Assembly (NCBI RefSeq): GCF_042956465.1
Contig: NZ_JBIBGL010000005.1
Coordinates: 372,001 to 436,000, forward strand
Length of the DNA: 64,000 bases
Direction of reading: 5' to 3'
Origin: Embleya sp042956465
GTDB taxonomy: Bacteria; Actinomycetota; Actinomycetes; Streptomycetales; Streptomycetaceae
In this document: positions 1 through 8,978 of the stretch, piece after piece
Numbering within the stretch: position 1 is the first letter of the stretch
How the letters are laid out: the number at the start of each line of letters is the position of its first letter
Position numbers and translations under genes: made by a program
The notes under the pieces: generated by a model
Seen by the model: only the letters and a program-made list of their open reading frames with translations
What the model was told of the DNA's origin: nothing
Database searches by the model: none

Positions 1-855
1 CGACGTCGGCGCACCGGCGGCCAGACCGGTCGGGGTGGCCGGGATCTGGGTGCCGCCGCCGGTCGTGGTGGCGGTGACCGTCGCCGACTTGGCAGACTCG
101 CCCGCCGAGTTCGTCGCGGTGACCTGGAAGTCGTACGCCGTGTTCGCGGTCAGACCGGTGACGTTCGCGCTCGTCCCGCTGACCGACTGCACCTTCGTGC
201 CGTTCTGGTACACGTTGTAACCGGTCGCACCGGGCACGGAACTCCACGACAGCGGCACGCTCGTGGCGGTCGGCGCCCCGGCGGCCAGACCGGTGGGGGT
301 GGCCGGGATCTGGGTGCTGCCGCCGGGGCCGGCGAGGGTGATGTCGTCGGCGAAGTAGGCGGGTTGGCCGTACCAGCCATGCGTGTAGACGGTGACCGAG
401 GTGGTCGAGGGGCCGGTACGGAACGTGGTGGTGAGTTGCTGATACGTTCCGGCACCCGGTGTCCAGGTGGACGGGTCGGTGGTGCCGGTGCCGGTGGCGC
501 CCAGGTAGACGTAGCTGCCCTGGACCCAGGCGCTCAGTGTGTAGGCGGAGTTCGGCAGCACCGTGACGGTCTGTGTGCATCGGGCGTTGTCGGCACCCGC
601 CGGGGTGGCCTTGAGCGCGCCGGTGCCGGCATGCGTCGGGGTGCTCACCGCGGCGCCGGAACCGGCGGAACAGGACCAGCCGGAAAGGCCGTCCTCGAAG
701 CCCGGGTTGCTCATCAGGTTGTCCGCGGCCTGCGCGCTGCCCGCGACGGCGACGGTCAGACCGGCGCCGGCCAGGGTGAGCGCCGCGAGTGCGGCCAGGG
801 TGGGGTGCCCGCGGCGAGGGGACTTCGCCTGCGGAACATGCGAAACGCGTGCCAC
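1..855 (-). CDS. Secreted chitinase, N-terminal part (CBM + FnIII), runs off the window
   Basis: Reading leftward from GTG 855 (ACGGAGG ribosome site just upstream) gives 285 uninterrupted codons to the window edge. Residues 1-43 are a signal peptide (basic start, hydrophobic core, cleavage near AQAA-D). Next comes a CenC/CBM16-like carbohydrate-binding module (begins NLMSNPGFEDGLSGW, later GWYGQPAYFADD), then a proline-type linker (QIPATPTGL) and a fibronectin III domain; the linker repeats 88 codons later, so a second FnIII begins at the edge. This order is typical of Streptomyces family 18 chitinases, whose catalytic domain would lie beyond base 1. Two chitinase-type operator boxes upstream support the call. 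The hydrolase domain is not seen, so another polysaccharide hydrolase remains possible. Confidence 0.8.
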   Translation of the reverse strand, partial: MARVSHVPQAKSPRRGHPTLAALAALTLAGAGLTVAVAGSAQAADNLMSNPGFEDGLSGWSCSAGSGAAVSTPTHAGTGALKATPAGADNARCTQTVTVLPNSAYTLSAWVQGSYVYLGATGTGTTDPSTWTPGAGTYQQLTTTFRTGPSTTSVTVYTHGWYGQPAYFADDITLAGPGGSTQIPATPTGLAAGAPTATSVPLSWSSVPGATGYNVYQNGTKVQSVSGTSANVTGLTANTAYDFQVTATNSAGESAKSATVTATTTGGGTQIPATPTGLAAGAPTS

Positions 856-934
856 TACTGCCTCCGTGCGTGGAGAAGCGATGTGGGTGGACGTGGTACC
901 GCCGCATGCGCGACAGCCCGCCCTGCGCGCATAT

Positions 935-961
935 TGGTCTAGGCCAAAGTGGTCCAGACCA
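935..961. promoter_or_regulatory. Two 12-bp chitinase/DasR-type boxes
   Basis: TGGTCTAGGCCA (935-946) and TGGTCCAGACCA (950-961) are near-identical direct copies, each itself a palindrome, 15 bp apart and about 80 bp upstream of the chitinase start. Streptomyces chitinase promoters carry such paired 12-bp repeats, and DasR, the N-acetylglucosamine-responsive GntR repressor, binds ACTGGTCTAGACCAGT-like sites. Inference: the gene is induced by chitin breakdown products. Confidence 0.75.
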
Positions 962-1119
962 ATAGAGCGTGTCAAGGTTTTCCACCCGATCCGACTCCGT
1001 TTACCTCGCCGTCCCCAACCGGTTACGCTCCGCAGCCCCCCGATTCCCGTGCCCACGCCCGGATTTGCCGCCCGTTCCGGCCCCGCCGAGCACACGGCCG
1101 GCGCGCCGCCCCGCACACC

Positions 1120-1941
1120 TCACCCGGCGAGTTCCCTGCGCAGAGCGCCCACCGAGGCCGGGTCCCAGCCCGGCCGCGGCGCGGACCCGACCAACAACCG
1201 GGTGTACGCGTGCCGCGGGTCGGTCAGGATGTCGGTGGTCGATCCCTGTTCGACCGCCACGCCCCGATAGAGCACCAGAAGGTCGTCGGTGACCTGTTGC
1301 ACCACCGCGAGGTCGTGGCTGACGAACACCAGCGCGACGTTCGTCTCCTTGCGCAATTCGGTGAGCAGGGCCAGGATTTGCGCCTGGATCGACACATCCA
1401 GCGCGGAAACCGCCTCGTCCAGCACCAGGACCCGCGGGCGGGCCGCCAACGCCCGGGCGATGGACAACCGTTGCCGCTGCCCGCCGCTGAGCCGGTGCGG
1501 TCGGGCGTCGGCCTCGCGGGTGCCCAGGCCGACCTGGTCGAGCAGTTCACGCACCCGCTTGTCGCGGTCCGCCTCGCCGTGCAGGCGCAGCACGCCGGCC
1601 ACGCACTGCGCGGCGGTGAGCCTGGGATCCAGCGACACGTACGGGTCCTGGAAGACCATCTGGATCTCCCGGGCCCGACGCAGCCGTTCCGCGGCACCCC
1701 GGGCGCGCGGCGCGCGCAGATGTCCGTCCACCGCGATGGTGCCCGCGTCCGGGCGGACCAGGCCCACCAGCATCCGCGCGATCGTGGTCTTGCCCGAGCC
1801 GGACTCGCCGACCAGGCCGAGCGAACCGCCCGGCGGCACGGTGAAGGAGATGTCACAGGCCGCGACCGTGCGCTCGCCGCGCCGGCCCGGCAGCGCGAAC
1901 TCGCGGCACAGACCGTGTACTTCCAGAGCCGGGGTGATCAT
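1120..1941 (-). CDS. Oligopeptide ABC transporter ATP-binding protein (DppF/OppF type)
   Basis: A 273-residue ATPase that powers peptide import with the neighbouring DppD-type subunit at the cytoplasmic face. Walker A GESGSGKT is at residues 45-52, signature LSGGQ at 151-155, Walker B VLVLDEA at 171-177 and the switch histidine in VSHD at about 209. The chosen ATG (1941) overlaps the stop of the upstream ATPase by four bases, implying translational coupling. It is the last gene of the leftward operon; about 265 bp holding the chitinase promoter follow. Confidence 0.93.
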   Translation of the reverse strand: MITPALEVHGLCREFALPGRRGERTVAACDISFTVPPGGSLGLVGESGSGKTTIARMLVGLVRPDAGTIAVDGHLRAPRARGAAERLRRAREIQMVFQDPYVSLDPRLTAAQCVAGVLRLHGEADRDKRVRELLDQVGLGTREADARPHRLSGGQRQRLSIARALAARPRVLVLDEAVSALDVSIQAQILALLTELRKETNVALVFVSHDLAVVQQVTDDLLVLYRGVAVEQGSTTDILTDPRHAYTRLLVGSAPRPGWDPASVGALRRELAG

Positions 1942-2966
1942 CTGCGCACCTTCTCCACGGGGTGGTCCAGATCGGTACGGCGGCACATCACGCTGCCACC
2001 GTCGTCGAGTTCGCGCGCGACCGGCCGCCAGGTCTCGCACGCGGTCTCCGCCACCGGGCAGCGCGCGACGAACGGGCAGCCGGGGAAGGCGTCGTCCAGC
2101 GACGGCGGTCGACCCGGGATCGGCCGGATCGGACGCGGGTCGCCCAACTCGGGCGTGCACGCCAACAGGCCGGCCGTGTACGGATGGCGCGGATCCTCGA
2201 ACAGCCGCTCCGCGGTCCGCTCCTCCACGACCCGTCCGGCATACATCACGTACACCCGGTCGCAGTAGGCCGCGGCCAGGTGCAGGTCGTGCGTGATGAA
2301 CAGCAGGCCCAGGCCGCGCCGGGTGCGATGCTCGCGCAGGATGGCCAGGATCTCGGCCTGGGTGGTCACGTCCAGGGCGCTGGTCGCCTCGTCCGCGAGC
2401 AGCAGTTCCGGGTCGCCCGCGAGCGCCGCCGCGATCACCACCCGCTGGAGCATCCCGCCGGACAACTCGTGCGGGAACTGCCGCAGCCGCTCGGCCGGGC
2501 GCACGATGCCCACCGCCTCCAGCAGCCGCAGCGCCTCGGCGTACGCCTGCGCCTTGGGCCGACCCAGGGTGTGGATCAGCCGCTCGGTCAGGAAGTCGCC
2601 GATCCGACGCACCGGGTTGAGCGAGGAGCGCGGATCCTGGTGCACCATCGCCACCCGGCGGGCCCGCAGTTCACGCAGGTCGCCGGCGTCCAGGGTGAGC
2701 ACGTCGCGCCCGGCCACGCCCACCCGGCCGCGGATGTGCGCGTCGCGCGGCAACATCCGCAGCACGGCCTTGGCGGCGGTGGACTTGCCCGAGCCGGACT
2801 CGCCGACCAGGCCCACCACTTCGCCGCGATCCACGCGCAGGCGCACGGCGTCGAGCACCGGTCGCCGCGCCCCGACGCCGGGCAGCTCCACCGTCAAGTC
2901 CTCGATGTCCAGCAGCGCATCGAGGCCGGGTGCGGCCTTCACCGGGTCCTTCTCGTGGTGGGTCAT
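1938..2966 (-). CDS. Oligopeptide ABC transporter ATP-binding protein (DppD/OppD type)
   Basis: A 342-residue ATPase. Walker A GESGSGKS lies at residues 55-62, followed by LSGGM signature and LLLADEA Walker B. The C-terminal extension with the cysteine motif PGCPFVARCPVAETAC is the oligopeptide/dipeptide-transporter C-terminal domain that marks this family. The start ATG shares its A with the TGA of the permease gene upstream (TGATG), and its own stop overlaps the next ATPase by four bases, so these genes are one translationally coupled operon. Confidence 0.93.
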   Translation of the reverse strand: MTHHEKDPVKAAPGLDALLDIEDLTVELPGVGARRPVLDAVRLRVDRGEVVGLVGESGSGKSTAAKAVLRMLPRDAHIRGRVGVAGRDVLTLDAGDLRELRARRVAMVHQDPRSSLNPVRRIGDFLTERLIHTLGRPKAQAYAEALRLLEAVGIVRPAERLRQFPHELSGGMLQRVVIAAALAGDPELLLADEATSALDVTTQAEILAILREHRTRRGLGLLFITHDLHLAAAYCDRVYVMYAGRVVEERTAERLFEDPRHPYTAGLLACTPELGDPRPIRPIPGRPPSLDDAFPGCPFVARCPVAETACETWRPVARELDDGGSVMCRRTDLDHPVEKVRR

Positions 2967-3841
2967 CAACGTTCCCTCACCCCCAGGCGGTCGGAGATCC
3001 GCACGCCGACGACATTGAAGGCCACCACGACCAGGGCGATCGCGGTACCGGGCACCAGGGCCGGCCACAGCGCGCCCTGGACCAGCGCGGCCTGTCCCTC
3101 CTTGACCATCAGGCCCCATTCCGAACTGGGCGGCTGCGCGCCGAAGCCCAGATAGCTGAGGGTGGCCATGCCCATCAGCACCTGACCGAACATCAGCACC
3201 AGGTAGCCGATCAGCGACGGCGCCAGGTTGGGCACCAGGCGCCGGGCGCAGATCGCGAATCCGCCCATGCCCTGCACCCGATAGGCGTCGATGTAGGGCT
3301 TGGCCCGTTCCGCGAGCGCGATGCTGCGGGTGTACTTGGCCACCACCGGCGAGTAGGCCAGCGCGAGTGCGATCACCGCCGTGGTCAGGCCGTCGCCGAA
3401 CACCGACACGATCAGGATCACGAACAACAATCCGGGAAAGGCGAACATCACGTCGGTCACGCGCGAGACGAAGGCGTCCACCCAACCGCCGTGCCAGGCG
3501 GCCAGCGTGCCCAGCGCGATCCCGATCACCGACGCGAGCGCGAGCAGCGCCAGCGGCGCCACCAGGCTCGGGCCGGCCCCGTGCAGCACCCGGGAGAGCA
3601 GGTCGCGCCCGGACTGGTCGGTGCCCAGCACGTGCGCGCCGCTCGGCAGCGCGAGCGAGGCGTCGAGGTCGATCGCGTCCGGCTCGTACGGCGCCACCAG
3701 CGGCGCCAGGATCGCCAGCGCCGCGGTCAGCAGCAGGAATCCGGCCGCGATCCGGAACGAGATCGGCCAGGTCCGCTTGGTTTCGGCCGGCTTGGGGGAC
3801 GCCGCCGGCACCGGCGGCGCGGCGGCTTGGAGGAGGGTCAT
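2966..3841 (-). CDS. Oligopeptide ABC transporter permease (DppC type)
   Basis: A 291-residue inner-membrane permease with about six hydrophobic segments. It carries the N-terminal DppC signature LGTDQSGRDLLSRVLHGA and the cytoplasmic EAA-like loop (region YIDAYRVQGMGG) that contacts the ATPases. A proline/alanine-rich tail precedes the first membrane segment. The start ATG 3841 has GGAGG upstream and overlaps the preceding permease's stop by four bases. Confidence 0.93.
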   Translation of the reverse strand: MTLLQAAAPPVPAASPKPAETKRTWPISFRIAAGFLLLTAALAILAPLVAPYEPDAIDLDASLALPSGAHVLGTDQSGRDLLSRVLHGAGPSLVAPLALLALASVIGIALGTLAAWHGGWVDAFVSRVTDVMFAFPGLLFVILIVSVFGDGLTTAVIALALAYSPVVAKYTRSIALAERAKPYIDAYRVQGMGGFAICARRLVPNLAPSLIGYLVLMFGQVLMGMATLSYLGFGAQPPSSEWGLMVKEGQAALVQGALWPALVPGTAIALVVVAFNVVGVRISDRLGVRER

Positions 3842-4788
3842 GCGGCGCTTCCTTCGAGGCGCACCCGCGGATCGATCAGCGGGTGCACGAGGTCGACGAG
3901 CGTGGTGACGAGCATGTACGCGAGCACCATGAGCAGCAGTACGGCCTGGGTCACCGGGAAGTCGTGCGTGTTGATCGCCTGGACCAGCAGCGAGCCCATC
4001 CCGCTGATCCCGAACGCGGTCTCCACGACCACGGTGCCCGCGAACAGGCTCGCGGTGATCAGGCCGCACATGGTCACCACCGGCGCGAGCGCGTTGCGCA
4101 ACACGTGTCGGCGGATCACCTTGAACTCGGACAGTCCCGCCGCGCGGGCCACGGTGACATGGTCCTGGGCGAACTGCTCCAACATGCTCTGCCGGGTCAC
4201 CCGGCTGACCACGGCCAGTTCGCCCAGCGCCAGCGAGAGCGCGGGCAGGGTCAGGTGGTAAAGGCGGTCGCCCAAGCCCTCGCCGGCGCCGGTGACCGGG
4301 AACCAGCCCCACTGCACGCCCAGGAAGGCGACCAGGGCCAGCGCCTTGACGAACTTGGGGATCGACGCGAGCAGCGTGGTGACCGCGACCACGACCGCGT
4401 CGACCCGCCCGCCGCGCACCGCGGACCACACGCCGAGGGCGACGCCGACCACGACGAACAGCACGGCCGAGTAGGAGACCAGGAACAGCGTGGTGGGCAC
4501 GCGCGAGGACACCAGGTCGGCGACCTGGTCGTGGTACTGCATCGAGCGGCCGAGGTCGCCGTGCAGGACCCCGCCGATCCAGTCCCCGTACTGCACCCAC
4601 AGCGGGTCGTCGAGGTGGTAGGCGGCCCGGACGGCGGCCAGCTTCTCCGGCGTCGCGTCCTCCTGGCCGCCGACCAGGAACGCGGCCGGGTCGCCGGGGG
4701 CGGCATAGATCGCGCCGAAGATCACGAAGGACGCGGCGAGCAGGGTGACGAGCAGCCCAAGGGTGATGCGCAGGGCGCGGGCGGGCAT
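3838..4788 (-). CDS. Oligopeptide ABC transporter permease (DppB type)
   Basis: A 316-residue permease with six predicted membrane helices, starting MPARALRITLGLLVTLL. The motif AYHLDDPLWVQYGDWIGGVL after the first periplasmic loop and the EAA-like loop (VARAAGLSEFKVIRRHVLRNAL) are typical of DppB. GGAGGTG precedes ATG 4788, which decides this start over an upstream in-frame ATG. The 138-bp gap to the binding-protein gene contains GC-rich dyads that may attenuate transcription after the highly expressed binding protein, but nothing definite. Confidence 0.92.
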   Translation of the reverse strand: MPARALRITLGLLVTLLAASFVIFGAIYAAPGDPAAFLVGGQEDATPEKLAAVRAAYHLDDPLWVQYGDWIGGVLHGDLGRSMQYHDQVADLVSSRVPTTLFLVSYSAVLFVVVGVALGVWSAVRGGRVDAVVVAVTTLLASIPKFVKALALVAFLGVQWGWFPVTGAGEGLGDRLYHLTLPALSLALGELAVVSRVTRQSMLEQFAQDHVTVARAAGLSEFKVIRRHVLRNALAPVVTMCGLITASLFAGTVVVETAFGISGMGSLLVQAINTHDFPVTQAVLLLMVLAYMLVTTLVDLVHPLIDPRVRLEGSAA

Positions 4789-4926
4789 GGGGACACCTCC
4801 GAGGGCGAGGGCCGGTCCTCGATTCCGCGTCGAGGTGCTCGGCGCGGGATCGAGGAGAGGGCCTGGGGAACGGGCCGGTGCGCCGGCCGGGCATGGGTGC
4901 CGGTACGGCCGGCGCAACGCGAGAGA

Positions 4927-6573
4927 TCAGCCCTTGGCGCCGAGGTCGGCCAGCCACGGGTAGGCGACGTTGGCCATCGACGCGGGCGCGCCGGTCAGCT
5001 TGGCGCTGGTGATCAGCACGTTGGGCACCTGGACCAGCGGCAACCACACCGCGTCCGCGGTGAACCGGCGCTCGGCCTCGACCAGCAGTTTCGCCCGGGC
5101 GGCGTCGTCGGTGGTGCGCAGCGCCTCGTTGACGACCTTGTCGTACTCGGGCGAACTGAAGCCGACCCAGTTGTTGTTCGAGCCGGTGAGCGCGTTGTCG
5201 TAGAAGCCGGCCGGGTCGGCCTTGGAGATGTACCAGTCGTCGGCGAACATGTCGACGCTCTTGCGCAGTGCCTGGTCGGTGTACAGCGAGGTGAAGTCGG
5301 CGCCGGACATGGTCTTGATCTCGGCCTTGAGGCCGATCCGGCGGGCCGCGTCCACCACCGCGTTGGCGATCAGGTTGCGGGTGGGCGTGCCGTCGTTGGC
5401 GACCACGATGGTCGGTGCGGCGGGGCCCAGTTCGGTGATCAGCTTCTTCGCCGCGTCCAGGTCGGCGGCGGTGGGCTGGGCCGGGGCGCCCTGGAGCGCG
5501 TCGTAGCCGGCCTGGAAGGTGGCCTTCTCGTAGCCCCACGCGCCCGGTCCCAGGGGGGTCTTCCACGGCGTGGCCAGTCCGGCGAAGGCCGCCTTGGCGA
5601 TGCCCTGGCGGTCCAGCGCGAGCGAGAGCGCGCGCCGCACACGCGGGTCCTTCATGCCGCCGCGCTCGGTGGGGATCAGCGTCCAGGCGCGGGAGGAGGA
5701 GCCGTACGAGACGGTGAGTGCGCCGTTGCCGGCCAGCGGCGGGACCGCGCTCATCGTGGTCAGGTAGGTGCCGTCGGCGGCGCCGGTGGTCATGCTGTTC
5801 ACCATGGCGTTCTCGTCCGCCCAGCCGAAGGTGGCCGAACGCACGAGCGGCTTGCGGGACTTGTCCCAGTAGGCGTCGTAGCGCTCCAGGGTGATCCGGC
5901 TGCCGGCCTTCCACTCCTTGAGCGTGTACGGGCCCGAGCACGCGTCGGTGCGGCCCGGGGTGCCGTAGTCCTTGCCCGCGGGCTCGGCCTGTTCGCGGTC
6001 GAGCACGACGCCCGCGTTGCCCGCGAGCGCCTTGGTGAACAGTGCGTCGGGCTCCTTCAGGCGCACGGTGACCTCGGCGTCGCCGGTGCGTTCGATGGAG
6101 CTCACCCGCTCGAATTCGTCCGATTCGTTCTTCCCGTCCGCGGCGTGCCGTTGCAGGCTCCACACCACGTCGTCCGCGGTCATCGGCGAGCCGTCGTGGA
6201 AGGTGACGCCGGCGCGCAGCTTGAGCACGAGCGTCGTGGGGTCGGTGTAGGTCGCCGAGTCGGCCAGGTGCGGGCGCATGCTCAGGTCCGGCTGGGTCTG
6301 GAACAGGCGTTCGCAGACGTTGGCGAGCAGCGCGTTGGAGTCGCTGTCCGAGCGCACGTCCAGGTCCAGCGACTTGGGTTCCTTGGCCAGCAGCCACTTG
6401 ACGCTGTCCACCGCGCCGCCGGCCTTGGCGGTGGTGTCGGTCAGCGCGAGGTCGGCGGGCTTGCCGGGGGTGCCTGCGGCAGGGCTGCCGCCGGCGGTCT
6501 TGTTGGAGCACGCGGTGCTCAGGCCGAGCAGGGCCGCCAGGCCGAGCGCGGCGAGGGTGCGAGTGCGGGACAT
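4927..6573 (-). CDS. Peptide-binding lipoprotein of ABC transporter (SBP family 5)
   Basis: A 548-residue extracellular solute-binding protein. The lipobox STAC places the lipidated cysteine at residue 22. The N-terminal family-5 pattern is present: a first strand after the linker, then LKLRAGVTFHDGSPMTADDVVWSLQR, and later a GPYTLKEW-type motif. It delivers peptides or related cationic/amide substrates to the DppBCDF-type permease encoded downstream. Its gene lies between a C45 hydrolase and the permeases on the same strand, so uptake and intracellular cleavage are probably coordinated. Substrate cannot be read from the sequence. Confidence 0.92.
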   Translation of the reverse strand: MSRTRTLAALGLAALLGLSTACSNKTAGGSPAAGTPGKPADLALTDTTAKAGGAVDSVKWLLAKEPKSLDLDVRSDSDSNALLANVCERLFQTQPDLSMRPHLADSATYTDPTTLVLKLRAGVTFHDGSPMTADDVVWSLQRHAADGKNESDEFERVSSIERTGDAEVTVRLKEPDALFTKALAGNAGVVLDREQAEPAGKDYGTPGRTDACSGPYTLKEWKAGSRITLERYDAYWDKSRKPLVRSATFGWADENAMVNSMTTGAADGTYLTTMSAVPPLAGNGALTVSYGSSSRAWTLIPTERGGMKDPRVRRALSLALDRQGIAKAAFAGLATPWKTPLGPGAWGYEKATFQAGYDALQGAPAQPTAADLDAAKKLITELGPAAPTIVVANDGTPTRNLIANAVVDAARRIGLKAEIKTMSGADFTSLYTDQALRKSVDMFADDWYISKADPAGFYDNALTGSNNNWVGFSSPEYDKVVNEALRTTDDAARAKLLVEAERRFTADAVWLPLVQVPNVLITSAKLTGAPASMANVAYPWLADLGAKG

Positions 6574-6664
6574 GCGACTCTCCGGGGGATGCGGGGGGAC
6601 GGTGGGACGGTCGCCGGCGCGGGCGCGGGCGGGTGGTCGGGCGCCGCGGGAGCGGGCGGGTGGG

Positions 6665-7864
6665 TCAGGCGCCGCCGGGACCGTCGTGCAGGTTCCAGGG
6701 CAGGAGTTCGTACTCGTGATCGCACGGGGTGCCGGCGGTGACGCGGTATTCGCCCGTGGTCAGGTCGACGCAACTGGACAGGAGCGTCGCCCACTGCCGG
6801 ACCGCCGGTCGGGCCGGGTCCGGGTGGGTGCACAACGATTCGGGGTGGCCGAGGTGGTCGGACATCGCGGCGTGGATCAGCTTGCGGGTCTCGGCCGGGT
6901 CGCCCGCGTCCCGGCAGCGCCGCAGGCCGGCCTCGGCGCGCGGGACCCGGAGCAGCGAATCCGGGGCGGTGGGGCGGTAGTTCGCGGCCAGCTGGGTGGG
7001 CATGAAGGCCTGGTAGTGGTTGCCGTGCACGAGCAGGCCGTCGGTGGGGTACATCCAGCCGTTCGCGCCGGGCGTGGTCTCGATGTCGATCGCGAAGCCC
7101 GCCCGGTGGGTGAGCAGTGCGTTGCTGGCGATGTGTGCGCGGGTGCGGAAGAGCACGTCCAGCGCCTCGGCCGGGTTGGCGCAGTCGAGCACGCGGCGCC
7201 GGATCAGCGTCTGCGGGATGCCGACGGCGTGGTCGAAGCGCCCGCCGAGGCCGTTGGCGTTGAGCGCGAGGCCGGCCGAGTTGGCGCCCTGCCGGCCGAC
7301 CTGGCCCGCCTCGACCTGCATCACCACGGTGGGCTTGCCGGGCTGGACCACCCGCACGACCATGACCGTCTCGCGCACGCCGTAGCGCCAGTCCCAGTTC
7401 TGGCCGGCGTAGACGTGGCCGTCGCCGGAGGCCGGGTCGAGCAGGGCGAAGGAGGTGCAGCCGTCGGGGTTCTCCGGCGTCTGCGGCCCGGCCGACGCGT
7501 CCGGTGTCCCCGACGCTTCCGCTGCGTCCGGTGTGCCCGCCGCTCCCATCGCGGCGAAGGTGTCGTCGTAGATGATCTCGCCGCGGGCGTTGAGGGCGAG
7601 GATGTCGAGCAGGCCGAGGCCGGCGCCCTCGGCGATCCCGGTCATCTCCTCGACCAGGTCGGGGGCGAAGGCGCGGGACGGGGCGAGCCAGTGTTCGGCC
7701 CGGTCGGTGACCTGACGCCAGGTCAGGCCGCCGGCCGCGCCGAAGGCCTCGGCGTAGTAGTCGACCGCGGAATGGATGAGCGCGCTCGCCCCTTCGCCGT
7801 ACTGGCGGCCCCGGGTCCGGGGCTCGCCGCCGATCTCGATGGTCGGAAGGGACACGCCACTCAC
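6665..7864 (-). CDS. C45-family N-terminal-nucleophile hydrolase / acyltransferase (AAT family)
   Basis: A 399-residue homolog of acyl-CoA:6-aminopenicillanate acyltransferase. These are Ntn hydrolases that self-cleave before a cysteine. Here the nucleophile is Cys136 in DGCTSFAL, followed by the conserved YAGQNWDWR, FEAGQVGRQGANSAGLA-like and GNHYQ motifs. In bacteria the family hydrolyses N-acyl or peptide amide bonds. A 25-odd-residue Ala/Gly/Thr/Pro/Asp-rich insert (about 107-133) sits immediately before the nucleophile. First gene of the peptide-transport operon, divergent from an RpiR regulator. Inference: it processes the imported substrate in the cytoplasm; no signal peptide is visible. 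Confidence 0.85.
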   Translation of the reverse strand: MSGVSLPTIEIGGEPRTRGRQYGEGASALIHSAVDYYAEAFGAAGGLTWRQVTDRAEHWLAPSRAFAPDLVEEMTGIAEGAGLGLLDILALNARGEIIYDDTFAAMGAAGTPDAAEASGTPDASAGPQTPENPDGCTSFALLDPASGDGHVYAGQNWDWRYGVRETVMVVRVVQPGKPTVVMQVEAGQVGRQGANSAGLALNANGLGGRFDHAVGIPQTLIRRRVLDCANPAEALDVLFRTRAHIASNALLTHRAGFAIDIETTPGANGWMYPTDGLLVHGNHYQAFMPTQLAANYRPTAPDSLLRVPRAEAGLRRCRDAGDPAETRKLIHAAMSDHLGHPESLCTHPDPARPAVRQWATLLSSCVDLTTGEYRVTAGTPCDHEYELLPWNLHDGPGGA

Positions 7865-7994
7865 GTCGTCTCCTGGGTGCTGGGGGTTGGGCGGGCGGGC
7901 GGGTGCTGCACGCTGTCCTGGGGCACGCCCCGGGTGCGGCGAGCCTCGTGACGACCGTTCGTCGTCCCGGGTCGGTTGGCTCGACCACAGGCTT

Positions 7995-8010
7995 CGTAAC
8001 GTTCATTACG
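7995..8010. promoter_or_regulatory. Inverted repeat in C45/RpiR divergent promoter
   Basis: CGTAACGTTCATTACG is a palindrome (arms CGTAA/TTACG, six-base centre) about 40 bp upstream of the RpiR start and 130 bp upstream of the C45 start, in a stretch less GC-rich than its surroundings. It is the best operator candidate for the RpiR protein; the assignment is inference. Confidence 0.5.
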
Positions 8011-8051
8011 AGTTCGCGGTAACATGTATTGCTTGTTTCATGAGGAGAGTA

Positions 8052-8978
8052 ATGGTTGATACCGGGGAGTCAAGAGGCGTGAGCGAACAACCGCAAAATC
8101 CGGCGCTGTCCCGACTCCGGGCGGCGATTCGCGATCAATGGGCCGACCTGTCCCCGGCCGAGCGGAACGTGGCCAGATATCTGACCAACTGCTCCCCCGA
8201 GCAGGTGCTCTTCGCCAGCGCCCAGGACCTGGGCGCGAGCATCGGTGTCAGCAACGCCACCGTGGTGCGTACGCTGCAGCGACTGGGCCTGGGCGGCCTG
8301 TCCGCGCTCAAGCGCGACATCGCCGCGGACTTCAGCGCGGACGTGGCCCCCGAGGTCCGGGTCCGGCAGCGGATCACCCAGGTCGGCCAAGACCTCGACG
8401 GCATCCGCGCCCGGGTCTACGACGAGGCGATCGAACGGCTGGAACACGGCCGGGCCAATCTCGACGCGACCGCCTTCCGACGGGCCACCCAACTGCTCGC
8501 CGACGCCGGCGAGGTGCTCGCGTACGGCGTCGGCGCCTCGGAACTGGCCGGCCGGCATCTCGCGCTCAAGCTCAACCGGATGGGCCGGCGGGCCCGCTTC
8601 GTCGGCACCACCGGCTTCGCCCTGGCCGACGAACTGCTCGCGCTGCGTCGCCGGGACGTGGTGGTGATGTTCGTCCCCGGGCGTTTCCTGCGCGACATGG
8701 AGGTGCTTCTGGACCGCGCCCGCGTGGTCGGCGCCGGCATCGTGGTGGTCACCGACGAACTGGTCGAGCGCCTGGCCGACACCGCGGACGCGGTCCTGTA
8801 CGCACCGCACACCCCGACCGGCATCACCGCCGAATCGCTGGCCGCGATCGTGCTCAGCGACGCGCTGCTGCTGGCCGTGGCCTCCCTGGACGAGACCCGC
8901 TCGGTCGAGCACTCCCACCAACTGACGGCCCTTCGTGCCCAGTTGCTGGAACCCAAGGAGGGCCGACCCAGGCGCTGA
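8052..8978 (+). CDS. MurR/RpiR-family transcriptional regulator (HTH + SIS)
   Basis: A 308-residue regulator. Residues about 25-100 form the HTH_6 domain (LSPAERNVARYL, then ASIGVSNATVVRTLQRLGLGG). Residues about 145-290 form a SIS phosphosugar-binding domain (LAYGVGASELAGRHLALKLNRMG). Members sense sugar phosphates such as N-acetylmuramate-6-phosphate or N-acetylglucosamine derivatives. The ATG at 8052 has GAGGAGA upstream. It is divergent from the peptidase/peptide-transport operon, which it probably regulates; a palindrome lies between them. Whether its ligand is a muropeptide-derived sugar phosphate is speculation suggested by the neighbours. Confidence 0.9.
   Translation: MVDTGESRGVSEQPQNPALSRLRAAIRDQWADLSPAERNVARYLTNCSPEQVLFASAQDLGASIGVSNATVVRTLQRLGLGGLSALKRDIAADFSADVAPEVRVRQRITQVGQDLDGIRARVYDEAIERLEHGRANLDATAFRRATQLLADAGEVLAYGVGASELAGRHLALKLNRMGRRARFVGTTGFALADELLALRRRDVVVMFVPGRFLRDMEVLLDRARVVGAGIVVVTDELVERLADTADAVLYAPHTPTGITAESLAAIVLSDALLLAVASLDETRSVEHSHQLTALRAQLLEPKEGRPRR

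Noticed and set aside
4297..4474. Alternative long frames opposite and across the transporter operon
   Set aside because: They are antisense or frame shadows of the permease genes, rich in Arg/Pro/Ser, with no family match.
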